A stretch of DNA of 64,000 nt from contig CP119321.1 of the NCBI GenBank assembly GCA_029202445.1, positions 2,108,001 through 2,172,000 of the forward strand, in the 5' to 3' direction. Below, piece after piece: positions 36,505 through 45,599 of the stretch. The notes beneath the pieces are model-generated. The model saw nothing but the letters and a program-made list of their open reading frames with translations. It did no database searches and was not told the origin of the DNA. The DNA is from Candidatus Microbacterium phytovorans (GTDB lineage Bacteria > Actinomycetota > Actinomycetes > Actinomycetales > Microbacteriaceae). The position numbers and the translations under genes were made by a program. Within the stretch, counting starts at the first letter, position 1, and each line of letters opens with the position of its first letter.

Positions 36505-37770
36505 ATGAGAAAGTTCCTCGCAATCACCGCACTGGGCGTGGCGTCCGTCGTCGCACTCGCCGGGTGCAGCGGCACGTCCGACCCTGCCCCCGCCGACGGA
36601 CAGCCCGTCGAGATCGACTTCTGGCACGGGTATACCGAGGCCGACGGCAAAGTGCTCGACGACCTGGTCGCCGAGTTCAACGCGTCGCAGGACGGCGTCG
36701 TCATCACCCCCTCGACCAAGCCGTGGGCGACGATCCTCGACACCGTCCTCCCGGCGCTCACGTCGAAGACGGGGCCGCAGCTGCTCGCCCTTCCCCCCGA
36801 GAACATCCCGGTCTACGCCTCGCAGGGTGCACTGCTCCCCCTCGACGACTGGTACGACGCCGCCGACAGCGGCGCCTCCAGCCTCAACGAGCAGGCCGTC
36901 GCCACCGGCATCGTCGACGGCGAGCGCTACGGCGCCCCGCTGAGCTTCACGCCCCTCGCGATGTTCTACAACAAGGCGCTGTTCGACGCCGCCGGCGTCG
37001 CGGTGCCGACGACATGGGACGAATGGGTCGCCGCAGCCAAGGAGCTGACGGTCGACGACGACGGCGACGGCACGCCCGAGCAGTACGGACTCGCCCTCGC
37101 CGATCACGCCACCGTCGGAAACGGCGTCTGGATGTCGCTGTTCAAGAGCGGCGGCGGCGATGTCGTCACCGCCGACGGCGAGGTCGTGGTCGACTCCCCC
37201 GAGAACGTCGCGACCCTGTCGTACTGGGCCGACGCGGTCCGCAAAGACAAGATCTCCCCCGCCGGGCTCTCGGGCGTCGACACCGACGGCCTGTTCAGCT
37301 CGGGCAAGGCGGCGATGACCCTCGCCGGTCCCTGGATGGCGAGCGTCTCGGAGGGCGCCGGCATCGAGTACGGGATCGCTCCGATCCCCGCCGGACCGGC
37401 CGGCGCGAAGGCCTCCGCCCTCGCGGTCGACCTCACCGTCACGTCGCAGGCATCGGATGCCGAGAAGGCGGCCATCGGCACGTTCCTCACGTGGTTCTAC
37501 CAGAAGGAGAACATGGTCACGTGGTCGCTCGGGTCGGGGTGGCCTCCGCTCACCACCGACGTCGCGGCATCCGACGTGTCCGAGAACGCCGTCGTCTCGG
37601 CGCTCACCGAGCAGTCGTCGCTGGGCGTCGCGCTCCTCCCGGGCGTCATCCCCTCCACCGACGTGCTCACCGAGCTCGACACCGCGACGCAGAAGGCGCT
37701 CGCGGGCGGCGACCCCTCGGAGCTGCTCACCGCCGCGCAGACGGCGATGACGGCCACCCTCGCCGAATAG
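36505..37770 (+). CDS. Sugar ABC transporter substrate-binding lipoprotein
   Basis: The 421-residue protein has a signal peptide and lipobox (VVALAGC) and the family-1 solute-binding fold (IDFWHGYTEADGKVLDDLVA; PLSFTPLAMFYNKALFDAAG; GKAAMTLAGPWMA). It is lipid-anchored outside the membrane and delivers oligosaccharide to the two permeases encoded divergently. ATG 36505 gives the natural signal peptide; AAAGGAAG at 36487-36494 is a rather distant ribosome-binding site. A hairpin separates it from the GH1 gene. Confidence 0.94.
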   Translation: MRKFLAITALGVASVVALAGCSGTSDPAPADGQPVEIDFWHGYTEADGKVLDDLVAEFNASQDGVVITPSTKPWATILDTVLPALTSKTGPQLLALPPENIPVYASQGALLPLDDWYDAADSGASSLNEQAVATGIVDGERYGAPLSFTPLAMFYNKALFDAAGVAVPTTWDEWVAAAKELTVDDDGDGTPEQYGLALADHATVGNGVWMSLFKSGGGDVVTADGEVVVDSPENVATLSYWADAVRKDKISPAGLSGVDTDGLFSSGKAAMTLAGPWMASVSEGAGIEYGIAPIPAGPAGAKASALAVDLTVTSQASDAEKAAIGTFLTWFYQKENMVTWSLGSGWPPLTTDVAASDVSENAVVSALTEQSSLGVALLPGVIPSTDVLTELDTATQKALAGGDPSELLTAAQTAMTATLAE

Positions 37771-37782
37771 CATCATCCGAAA

Positions 37783-37818
37783 CGACGTGGCGGCGCCCGC
37801 ACGGGGGCCGCCACGTCG
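37783..37818 (+). terminator. Hairpin between binding-protein and GH1 genes
   Basis: CGACGTGGCGGC (37783-37794) and GCCGCCACGTCG (37807-37818) pair perfectly over 12 bp with a 12-nt loop and no T-tract. Its place after an abundant binding-protein gene suggests partial termination or mRNA stabilisation, giving more binding protein than glycosidase. Confidence 0.7.
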
Positions 37819-37837
37819 CATGAGAAGAAGGACCACC

Positions 37838-39088
37838 ATGCCCGCACAGCCCTGGTACCGCGACGGTCGCCTGCACTTCGCCCTCGGTGTCGAGGACACG
37901 TTCGTGCCCCAGCAGGAGCCGGGACGCCGAGCGCTCGACGAGTACGAGCTCATGCAGCACTACACCTTCTGGGAGCGCGACCTCGAGCTGTGCGAGGAGT
38001 CGGGTGCCACCCTGCTGCGCTGGGGCATCCCGTGGTACCGGGTCAATCCCGCACCCGGCGAGTGGGACTGGGAGTGGCTGGACCAGGTCATCGACTGGTT
38101 CGACGCGCACCGCATCGATCTGGTCGCCGACCTCATCCACTACGGCACGCCTCTCTGGCTGGAGGGCGAGTTCGCCGCCGCCGATTACCCGGAGCGGGTG
38201 GCCGAGTACGCGCGCGCCGTCGCGGAGCGCTACCGCGGCCGCATCCGCCACTACACGCCGGCCAATGAGCCGCTGCTGAACGTCATGTACTGCGGCGAGT
38301 TCGCCCACTGGCCCCCGTACCTGTCGGGCGACGACGGGTTCGTGACCGTGCTGAAGGCGATCAGCCGCGGCATCGTGCTCACGCAGCACGCCATCGCCGA
38401 GGCCGACCCGGATGCCGACTTCGTGCACGTCGAGGCATCCTTCCGATTCGATGGCGCACTGTCCGCGCACCCCGAGACCGTCGAGCACCTCCGCCACCGC
38501 GCGTACATCGTGCAGGACCTCGTGATGGGACGCGTCGACGACGCGCACCCGCTCACCCCCTACCTGCGGGCGCACGGGTTCTCCGACGACGACCTGGAGT
38601 GGGCGCGCACGCATACCGCCCAACCCGACGTCGTCGGCGTCAACTACTACCCGCAGCACTCGACGGAGCTGTTCGAGGACGGCGTCGTGCTCGGCGGCGG
38701 ACCGGGCGAGCTTCGTCCGAGGCGCAACGCCGGCACCGAGGGGCTGAAGGAGGTGCTGTCCACCTTCGCGGCGCGCTATGGCCGCCCGGTCTTCCTCACC
38801 GAGACGGGCTACACCGGCACCGTGCAGGAGCGCATCGACTGGCTCCACGACTCGGTCGACGCCGTCGAGGACCTCCGCCGCGAGGGCGTCGACGTGGTGG
38901 GCTACACGTGGTGGTGCATCACCGACATGTACGAGTGGACCTACCGCCACTCGGACGGCCCGCGCCGCGATCACCTGCTCCGCATGGGGCTGTGGGCACT
39001 GGAAGAGGATGCCGACGGCATCCTGCACCGTGTGCACACCCCCGTCGCCGACGCCTTCCGTCGGCTCGCCGCACCGGACGCGGGCTAG
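37838..39088 (+). CDS. Glycoside hydrolase family 1 protein
   Basis: The 416-residue protein has the GH1 acid/base Glu144 in YTPANEPL and nucleophile Glu322 in VFLTETGYTG, with NYYPQHSTELFEDG and YTWWCITDMYEWTYRHSD near the substrate. It lacks a signal peptide, so it cleaves imported beta-linked oligosaccharides. Sequence around the active site (NEPL, TETG) departs from the usual NEP/TENG of beta-glucosidases, so specificity is uncertain. ATG 37838 follows AAGAAGGA. Confidence 0.88.
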   Translation: MPAQPWYRDGRLHFALGVEDTFVPQQEPGRRALDEYELMQHYTFWERDLELCEESGATLLRWGIPWYRVNPAPGEWDWEWLDQVIDWFDAHRIDLVADLIHYGTPLWLEGEFAAADYPERVAEYARAVAERYRGRIRHYTPANEPLLNVMYCGEFAHWPPYLSGDDGFVTVLKAISRGIVLTQHAIAEADPDADFVHVEASFRFDGALSAHPETVEHLRHRAYIVQDLVMGRVDDAHPLTPYLRAHGFSDDDLEWARTHTAQPDVVGVNYYPQHSTELFEDGVVLGGGPGELRPRRNAGTEGLKEVLSTFAARYGRPVFLTETGYTGTVQERIDWLHDSVDAVEDLRREGVDVVGYTWWCITDMYEWTYRHSDGPRRDHLLRMGLWALEEDADGILHRVHTPVADAFRRLAAPDAG

Positions 39089-39098
39089 GCGACGCGCG

Positions 39099-40103
39099 CT
39101 AGGCGGACTCGCGGCGGAGCACCTCGAAGTCGACCAGCACCTCGCGGGGCGGGATCGCGTCGCCGCGCCGCGCGATCCGCTCGACGAGCAGGTCGACCGC
39201 CTGACGGGCGATCTCCTTCCGCCCCGGGTCGACGGTCGTCAGGCTGGGCATCGCGTACTGCCCCTCGTCGATGTTGTCGAAGCCGACGACGGCGACCTCC
39301 TCGGGGATGCGGACCCGCTCCTGCTGGAGCACCCGCAGCACGCCGAGGGCGAGGGCGTCGTTCATGGCGAACACCGCGTCGAAGTCGGCGCCCGATGCCA
39401 GGAGCCGCCGCACGGCTTCCGCGCCTTCGGCCTGGTGCCAGAGCCCCGCGGTCTCGACCAGCGACGGATCGTAGGCGACGCCGGCCTCCTCGAGCGCCGT
39501 GCGGTATCCGTCGAGGCGGAGCGCGGCGGAACCCATGACCTCACCCGGGTGCGCACCGACGAGCGCGATGCGCCGGCGGCCCGCCTCCAGGAGCGTGCGG
39601 GTGGCGGCGTGCGCGGCCTCGACGTTGCGCATCGTCACGTGATCGACGGGCCCACCGAAGATCCGCTCGCCGAGGAGGACGAGCGGGTACGGGACGGCCA
39701 GCCGCTCGGCATCGTCCTGCCCCATGCCGAGGGGACTGAAGATGAGCCCGTCGGCGTTGCGGGTGCGAGGGCTCGTGAGCACGGCGAGCTCGCGGTCGCG
39801 ATCGCCGCCGGTCTGCTCGATCTGGACGATGACGCCGTGATGCTCGGCGCGCGCGATGACGGCGTCGGCGAGCTGGGCGAAGTAGCTGAGACTGAGCTCG
39901 GGAACGACGAGGCCGATGACGCCGCTCCGACCGGAGCGGAGGTTCCGCGCCGAGAGGTTGGGCTGATAGTCGAGCTGCTCGATGGCCTCCTGCACGCGCT
40001 GCCGCGTTTGGGGCCGCACGTTGGGAAGCTCGTTGACGACGTTGGATACGGTCTTGATCGACACGCCCGCCAGGCGGGCGACGTCGTGCAGGGTCGCCGC
40101 CAT
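39099..40103 (-). CDS. LacI-family regulator of the glycan cluster
   Basis: The protein has 334 residues with HTH TLHDVARLAGVSIKTVSNVV, hinge LSARNLRSGRSGVIGLVVPE and effector domain (FAMNDALALGVLRVLQQERV, then VVGFDNIDEGQYAMPSLTTV). It is convergent with the GH1 gene. The palindrome TACAACGTTGTG sits in its own promoter and TACAACGTTGTA in the divergent transporter promoters, so it is the likely local repressor with autoregulation. Start ATG 40103 (AGAGG upstream) is preferred to GTG 40106. Confidence 0.94.
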   Translation of the reverse strand: MAATLHDVARLAGVSIKTVSNVVNELPNVRPQTRQRVQEAIEQLDYQPNLSARNLRSGRSGVIGLVVPELSLSYFAQLADAVIARAEHHGVIVQIEQTGGDRDRELAVLTSPRTRNADGLIFSPLGMGQDDAERLAVPYPLVLLGERIFGGPVDHVTMRNVEAAHAATRTLLEAGRRRIALVGAHPGEVMGSAALRLDGYRTALEEAGVAYDPSLVETAGLWHQAEGAEAVRRLLASGADFDAVFAMNDALALGVLRVLQQERVRIPEEVAVVGFDNIDEGQYAMPSLTTVDPGRKEIARQAVDLLVERIARRGDAIPPREVLVDFEVLRRESA

Positions 40104-40151
40104 CACACCTCTTCCTCGCGTGCCGAGCTCCGTCGTGGAGCGCTGGCCCTC

Positions 40152-40167
40152 ACATTACAACGTTGTG
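40152..40167 (-). promoter_or_regulatory. Operator and -10 box of the lacI gene
   Basis: TACAACGTTGTG (40156-40167) differs by one base from the perfect operator at 36340-36351. On the minus strand TAATGT (40157-40152) is a suitable -10 for lacI and touches the operator, so repression is direct. Confidence 0.7.
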
Positions 40168-40195
40168 CCGTCGAGGTGCACCCGAATTCCCCGCG

Positions 40196-43100
40196 TCAGA
40201 TCACCGCTTCGCTCCACCGGTCGGGGTTGCCGAAGCGGTGCGCCGTGATCGCGATCGCCTGCTCGTGCAGGAACGGCAGCAGTTCGATGCGGCCCGCGGT
40301 GGTCACCTCGTCGCCGTAGACGGCCACGTCGGGATCGCCCTCGGTCGCCGCCGCCAGGGCTGCGCGCGCCGCGGCGACCGCGTCCTCGCCGCCGACGATC
40401 CGCACGCGCTGCGCGTCGCCGGCACGCAGCCGCGCGATCCATTCGGCATCCGTCTCGACGAACACCGGCACGTCGACCTCGCCGAGCGCACGGCGCACGG
40501 AGGCCGGGATGCCGACGGGGGCGCTCAGCGTGAAGGCGGCGCCCGCGCGGACACCGGCGACCACGACCCGCAGCACCGCCTGCCAGGCGGCATCGCCGGT
40601 CGCGCGGATCGACACCGGCACCGGCCGGTACCGGAAGAGGTTGCGCTCCACCTTCAGCCCCGACACGTCTTTCACGCGGCCGAACTCGCGATCCCACGCG
40701 ACGGCATCGGACAGCGCGCCGCGCCGCAGCCACTCGAACGCGTCGTAGTCGAGCGTCGGCTGCGCGGCCTCGATGACGGCCGTGATGCGGCTGTCGAGCC
40801 CCCGCAGGTGCAGGGTCGACGACTGTGCCGCCCCCGCCGATGCCCGCCACGAGCCGAGGCCAACGAGGTAGTTCGGCCCGCCGGCCTTGGCGCCTGCGCC
40901 CACCGACGACCGCTTCCAGCCGCCGAACGGTTGCCGCTGCACGATCGCTCCCGTGATGCCGCGATTGACGTAGAGATTGCCGGCCTCGACCTCGTCGAGC
41001 CACAGCGCGAGGTCGTCGGGGTCCTGCGTGTAAAGGCCTGCGGTGAGGCCGTAGGCGACGGCGTTCTGCAGTTCGATCGCCTCCGTGAGCGACCGCGCGT
41101 GCATGACCCCCAGCATCGGCCCGAAGAACTCCTCGAGGTGCGTGCGCGATCCCGGCTGCACGCCCACGCGGATGCCGGGGCGCCACAGCCGACCGTCGGC
41201 CGACGGCTCATCGACCTGCTCGGGTGCGACGAGCCACCGCTCGCCCTCCTCCAGTTCCGTGAGCGCCCAGGCGAGCTTGCCCTGCGGCTTCTCCACGACG
41301 GGGCCCACCTCGCTGAGCGGATCTGTCGGCATCCCGACCCGCAGCGATCGCGTCGCGTCCACCAGCTGACGCGCGAACCGGCGCGAGCGCGCGACGGGTC
41401 CGACGAGGATCGCGAGCGAGGCCGCCGAACACTTCTGCCCCGCGTGCCCGAAGGCGCTCTTGACGAGGTCGGCGGCGGCGAGGTCGAGATCGGCCGAGGG
41501 CATCACGATCATCGCGTTCTTGCCGCTCGTCTCCGCCAGGAGCGGGAGGTCCGGCCGCCACGAACGGAAGAGCGCCGCGGTGTCCCACGACCCCGTGAGG
41601 ATGACGCGGTCGACGTCCGGGTGCGACACGAGACGCTGACCGAGCGCGCCCTCGTCGATGTCGACGAGCGTCACGAGCTCACGCGGCATCCCGGATTCCT
41701 CCAGCGCCTCCCACAGGGCCTCCGCGACGACCGCCGCGCACCGGCGCGCTTGCGGGGCCGGCTTGAAGACGACGCCCGACCCGGCGGCGAGCGCGGCGAG
41801 CACTCCCCCGGCGGGGATCGCCACGGGGAAGTTCCACGGCGGAGTGACGACGGTCAGCCGGGCGGGCACGAAGACGGCTCCCGCGACGCGGTCGAGCTCG
41901 CGGGCCGTCGCGGCGTAGTACGCGGCGAAGTCGACCGCTTCGCTCACCTCGACGTCGGCTTCGGCGAAGACCTTGCCGGTCTCGGCGGCGGCGACCTCGA
42001 TGAGCTCGCCCCGTCGCGCCTCCAGCGCCCGGGCGGCCGCTTGCAGCACGGCGCCGCGCTCGGCGGCAGGAGTCGAACCCCACGCGGCGGCGACCTCCCG
42101 CACGCGCGCGACAGCCGCCTCCAGGGCGCCCTCGTCGTCGATTCGGGCCGCGCCGACGGTCGCCTCACCGGCGGTCGACGCCGCGACGCGGCCCACGATC
42201 GCCCGCGCCCACTCGCGGTTGGCGGGAAGCGCCGGGTCGCTGTCGGGGGTGTTCCGGAACCCGGGTGCTCCGGCGATGCGCGCCTCGGACTCGTGCGACG
42301 AGAACACGGCGGTCTCGACGAACGCGTCGTCGTCGGTGCCGAGCGACAGCACGGCGCGCGTCAGGGCCGGATCGGCGGCGGGGCGGGAGAGAGGCACGGT
42401 CGCCGCGTCGACGCTCGCGGCATCCGGAGCGTCGAGACCCGACCCGTGCGCGCGATCCGCCGCGCCGCGGTCCTGCGTGCGATTCGGGCCGACGGGCAGC
42501 GCCCGATCAGAGGCGCGCTCCACCGAGGCGACGAAGCGATCGCGCTCGCGGGCGAACATCTCGGGGTCGTCGGCGAGGTCGAACGCCGCCGAGAGGAAGT
42601 TGTCGCTCGACGCGTTCTCCTCCAGGCGACGCACGAGATAGCTGATGGCGACGTCGAACTCGTCGGGCCGCACGACCGGCACGTAGAGGAGGACGTGGCC
42701 CACCTCGCGCGACACGGCCTGCACCTGGCCCTGCGCCATCCCGAGGAGCATCTCCATCTCGATGTCGTCGCGCACACCCCGCTCGCCCGCGAGCAGCCAC
42801 GCGTAGGCGATGTCGAAGAGGTTGTGGCCGGCGACGCCGAGGCGGACGGCATCCGTGCGTTCGGGACGCAACGCCGCATCGAGGCAGCGGAGGTAGCTCG
42901 CGTCGGAGTCGAGCTTCGACGCGTGGGTCGCGAGGGGCCAGCCGTGCATGACGGCATCCACCCGCTCCATCGCCAGGTTGGCGCCCTTGACGAGGCGCAC
43001 CTTGATGCGCGCACCGCCCGCTGCGACCCGTCGCTGGGCCCATTCGGTGAGCCGGTCGAGTGCGGGGAGAGCGTCGGGCAGGTACGCCTGCAGCACGATG

Positions 43101-43894
43101 CCCGCCTCGAGCCCGGTCAGCCGGGGGTCGTCGAGGATGCGGGTGAAGACGGCGATCGTGAGGTCGAGATCGCGGTACTCCTCCATGTCGAGGTTGATGA
43201 AGGTGGGCTGCTCGGCTGCCGTGAGGTAGAGCGGGAGGAGACGGTCGACGACGGCGTCGACCACCTCGTCGAACGCCCACATCGAGATGTGACTCGCGAT
43301 AGCGGACACCTTGACCGACACGTAGTCCACGTCGTCGCGGCGGATGAGCTCGTGGATGCCGTTGAGCCGCCGACGTGCCTCGTCCTCGCCGAGCACGGCT
43401 TCGCCCAGGAGGTTCAGATTGAGGCGGGCACCGGATGCGCGGAGGCGCGCGATCGCCGGGCCGAGCTTCTCCGGACGTGCGTCGACCACGAGGTGCCCGA
43501 CCATCTCGCGCAGCGCCTTCCGCGCGAGCGGGACGGTGGGAGTCGGCAGCACGGGGGCCACAGCCCCGCCCGTGCGCACCGCACCGCGCAGGTACCACGG
43601 CAGGAACCCCGGCACGAGGGGGGCGACGCGGCTGAGGTTCGCGGCGGCGGCGGTCAGGCTCTCGGGTCGCATGACGCCGTCGACGAAGCCGATCGTGAAC
43701 GGCAGCCCGTTCGGGTCTTTCAGCACACCGGCAAGGCGTTCGGCCGCGGGATCGACATCGGCGGCGGCCGATTCGGTCACCCACCGCTGGGCGAGGGCGA
43801 TGGATCGCTCGACGAGATCGCCAGCCACCGCGTCCGTCGTGTCAGCCATCGCATCGTGCGTCGAGTCGTGCGGCATTCCCGTTCCTTCCGCCAT
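40196..43894 (-). CDS. putA: Bifunctional proline dehydrogenase / P5C dehydrogenase
   Basis: This 1232-residue protein has an N-terminal FAD proline dehydrogenase barrel (LNLNLLGEAVLGEDEARRRL; YVSVKVSAIASHIS; GIVLQAYLPDALP; RLVKGANLAMERV) and a C-terminal aldehyde dehydrogenase domain (TPPWNFPVAIPAGGVLAALA; ETSGKNAMIV with the general base; GQKCSAAS with the catalytic Cys). It oxidises proline to glutamate at the membrane. There is no N-terminal DNA-binding domain, so regulation is left to the divergent LysR protein. An ATG six codons later (43876) has the better GGAAGGA ribosome-binding site. Confidence 0.95.
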   Translation of the reverse strand: MAEGTGMPHDSTHDAMADTTDAVAGDLVERSIALAQRWVTESAAADVDPAAERLAGVLKDPNGLPFTIGFVDGVMRPESLTAAAANLSRVAPLVPGFLPWYLRGAVRTGGAVAPVLPTPTVPLARKALREMVGHLVVDARPEKLGPAIARLRASGARLNLNLLGEAVLGEDEARRRLNGIHELIRRDDVDYVSVKVSAIASHISMWAFDEVVDAVVDRLLPLYLTAAEQPTFINLDMEEYRDLDLTIAVFTRILDDPRLTGLEAGIVLQAYLPDALPALDRLTEWAQRRVAAGGARIKVRLVKGANLAMERVDAVMHGWPLATHASKLDSDASYLRCLDAALRPERTDAVRLGVAGHNLFDIAYAWLLAGERGVRDDIEMEMLLGMAQGQVQAVSREVGHVLLYVPVVRPDEFDVAISYLVRRLEENASSDNFLSAAFDLADDPEMFARERDRFVASVERASDRALPVGPNRTQDRGAADRAHGSGLDAPDAASVDAATVPLSRPAADPALTRAVLSLGTDDDAFVETAVFSSHESEARIAGAPGFRNTPDSDPALPANREWARAIVGRVAASTAGEATVGAARIDDEGALEAAVARVREVAAAWGSTPAAERGAVLQAAARALEARRGELIEVAAAETGKVFAEADVEVSEAVDFAAYYAATARELDRVAGAVFVPARLTVVTPPWNFPVAIPAGGVLAALAAGSGVVFKPAPQARRCAAVVAEALWEALEESGMPRELVTLVDIDEGALGQRLVSHPDVDRVILTGSWDTAALFRSWRPDLPLLAETSGKNAMIVMPSADLDLAAADLVKSAFGHAGQKCSAASLAILVGPVARSRRFARQLVDATRSLRVGMPTDPLSEVGPVVEKPQGKLAWALTELEEGERWLVAPEQVDEPSADGRLWRPGIRVGVQPGSRTHLEEFFGPMLGVMHARSLTEAIELQNAVAYGLTAGLYTQDPDDLALWLDEVEAGNLYVNRGITGAIVQRQPFGGWKRSSVGAGAKAGGPNYLVGLGSWRASAGAAQSSTLHLRGLDSRITAVIEAAQPTLDYDAFEWLRRGALSDAVAWDREFGRVKDVSGLKVERNLFRYRPVPVSIRATGDAAWQAVLRVVVAGVRAGAAFTLSAPVGIPASVRRALGEVDVPVFVETDAEWIARLRAGDAQRVRIVGGEDAVAAARAALAAATEGDPDVAVYGDEVTTAGRIELLPFLHEQAIAITAHRFGNPDRWSEAVI

Positions 43895-43977
43895 GTGTCC
43901 AGCGTGCCCCCGAATCGTCGCTCACGGGCGCATTGCTCTACTGTGCGGCATCCTTTCGTTCAGGAATAGCGACGATC

Positions 43978-44014
43978 TATGATCATTACCCATCGATGAG
44001 GCCGATGAAAGGGG
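43978..44014 (+). promoter_or_regulatory. LysR gene promoter and ribosome-binding site
   Basis: TATGAT (43978-43983) is a near-consensus -10, giving a transcript start near 43990. GAAAGGGG (44007-44014) is a ribosome-binding site 6 nt before the proposed AUC start at 44021. Stops at 43997 and 44006 in the lysR frame exclude any earlier start. Confidence 0.6.
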
Positions 44015-44020
44015 CGAGCG

Positions 44021-44899
44021 ATCTTCGAGCTTCGACGCCTGCGGCTCCTCCACGAACTCGCGCTGCGCGGCACCCTCGCCGCCGTCGCCGAGGCGCTCGC
44101 CTACAGTCCGTCCACCGTCTCGCAGCAGCTCAGCCAGTTGGAGCGCGACGCGGGCGTCACCCTGTTGGTCCCCGACGGTCGGCGCGTGCGCCTCACCGAG
44201 CAGGGAGCAGCCCTCGCCGCCCACGCAGCGCGCGCGCTCGCCCTCGACGAACAGATCCGCGGCGAACTGGAGACCCTGCGCCCCGGCGTCGCGCCCGTGC
44301 GCATCGCCGTGTTGCAGACCGCCGCGCGCGCCCTCGTCCCCGCCGCGCTGACCTTGCTGGCCGAGCGTGCGCCGGAGCTGCGCGTCGAGGTCTCCGAGCG
44401 CCCGCCCGAGGAGGGCCTGTTCGAGCTCGCCGCCCGCGGCTTCGACCTGGTCATCGCCGAGCAGTACCCCGGCCACACCCGCGAGCACCGCTCCGGGCTC
44501 GAACGGGAAGTGCTCGGCAGCGACCCCGTCCGGATCGCCACAGCCGCGGGCGCGCCCGACCTGGCATCCCTCCGGGACCGACCGTGGGTGCTGGAACCGC
44601 GCGGCACCGCGGCCCGCGACTGGGCGGTGCAGCAGTGCCGCGCCGCCGGGTTCGAACCCGACGTGCGGTTCGAACTGGCCGACCTCACCGCCCATGTGCG
44701 CCTCATCGCCGCCGGTCACGCCGTGGGGCTCCTCCCCGACCTCCTGTGGGCCGGAGAGCGCCCGCCCGTGCAGCTCACCGACCTGCCGGGCGCCGCGGCC
44801 CGCGAGGTTTTTACAGCGGTGCGGCGTTCCGACAGGGAACGCTCCGGCATCCGACTCGTCCGCGACGCCCTCGCCGACGCGTTCGCCGCGCGCGCGTAG
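44021..44899 (+). CDS. LysR-family regulator, probable AUC start, divergent from putA
   Basis: From 44021 the frame reads IFELRRLRLLHELALRGTLA then AVAEALAYSPSTVSQQLSQL, a complete LysR helix-turn-helix, giving 292 residues, the normal family length. No ATG, GTG or TTG exists in frame between the stop at 44006 and TTG 44138, and starting at 44138 would delete the DNA-binding domain. ATC 44021 sits where relatives have the first Met and is preceded by GAAAGGGG. The effector domain (VRIAVLQTAARALVPAALTL; GFDLVIAEQYPG) looks intact. It probably regulates putA. Confidence 0.85.
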   Translation: MFELRRLRLLHELALRGTLAAVAEALAYSPSTVSQQLSQLERDAGVTLLVPDGRRVRLTEQGAALAAHAARALALDEQIRGELETLRPGVAPVRIAVLQTAARALVPAALTLLAERAPELRVEVSERPPEEGLFELAARGFDLVIAEQYPGHTREHRSGLEREVLGSDPVRIATAAGAPDLASLRDRPWVLEPRGTAARDWAVQQCRAAGFEPDVRFELADLTAHVRLIAAGHAVGLLPDLLWAGERPPVQLTDLPGAAAREVFTAVRRSDRERSGIRLVRDALADAFAARA

Positions 44900-44936
44900 C
44901 CGGGCCGGCCGGCGCGTGCTCCTTTAGGCTGGCGCC

Positions 44937-45599
44937 GTGACCGAACCCGCTCAGCCCGCACGCGCGAACAGGTTCGCGCGCCTGCAGGCGGCGACCGACC
45001 GGGTGCCCACGAAGTGGTTCGCCACGATCGGCACGGTGCTGTTCCTCGCCGTGACGGCGGCGTTCGGTGGGCTGAACGAGGTCGCCGCCGCGCCCACTCC
45101 CGCCCTCCCCGAACTCACGGCGGGTGAGGTCCACACGAGCGCCCAGTTGTCGATCCGTGTCGAGAGGGCCGTCTTGATCGACGAGCTCAGCGGTACCGGC
45201 GCTTTTCCCGACGAGGAGAAGGGCGAGCGCCTGCTGGTGCTCCTCGTGGAGGTCGAGAACCGCTGGGATGAGGCGCTGCAGTTGTCGCCGTTCAGCTCAT
45301 TCAGCACGGGACGTGTGGTGCGACTGTCCGGCGACGACCGCGCCGCCGACGGCATCGTCCGCGAGGACGACCAGACACCAGACCCGTGGCTGCAGCCGGG
45401 CATCCCTACACTGCTGGCATTCTCGTGGACCGTGGGTGGCGCCGACTACACAGATGGCGAGGAGTTGATCGTCGAACTGAGCGACTCCCCCCTTGAGGTG
45501 GGTGAGTTGCTCTTCACGGGCGAACGGTGGGGAGCACCTGCCCTCGCTGCCACCGTGCGGATCGCGATCGAGGACGTAGGCGCGGAGGGGGACGGATGA
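44937..45599 (+). CDS. Membrane-anchored protein of unknown function (gene 1 of 3)
   Basis: The 220-residue protein has one membrane helix near residues 28-48 (WFATIGTVLFLAVTAAFGG) and an external domain of about 165 residues rich in beta-strand pattern (AQLSIRVERAVLIDEL; RLLVLLVEVENRWDEALQL), reminiscent of DUF4352-like immunoglobulin folds. GTG 44937 lies 6 nt after TAGGCT (44925-44930), so leaderless. It overlaps the next gene by 4 bp. I do not recognise a function. Confidence 0.8.
   Translation: MTEPAQPARANRFARLQAATDRVPTKWFATIGTVLFLAVTAAFGGLNEVAAAPTPALPELTAGEVHTSAQLSIRVERAVLIDELSGTGAFPDEEKGERLLVLLVEVENRWDEALQLSPFSSFSTGRVVRLSGDDRAADGIVREDDQTPDPWLQPGIPTLLAFSWTVGGADYTDGEELIVELSDSPLEVGELLFTGERWGAPALAATVRIAIEDVGAEGDG

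Noticed and set aside
34537..37953. A very long minus-strand frame (over 1100 codons) running through the sugar transporter region
   Set aside because: Only its last ~280 codons (from 35379) encode a permease; the rest is the antisense of the other permease and binding-protein genes and has no domain pattern. High GC content creates such open frames.
40163..43969. A 1268-codon plus-strand frame opposite putA
   Set aside because: It is the mirror of the well-supported PutA protein, with low-complexity Arg/Gly/Asp composition and no motif.
44640..44675. tRNA T-arm-like sequence GGGTTCGAACCCG in the lysR gene
   Set aside because: It is inside conserved LysR coding sequence, and no cloverleaf, anticodon or acceptor stem can be drawn around it.
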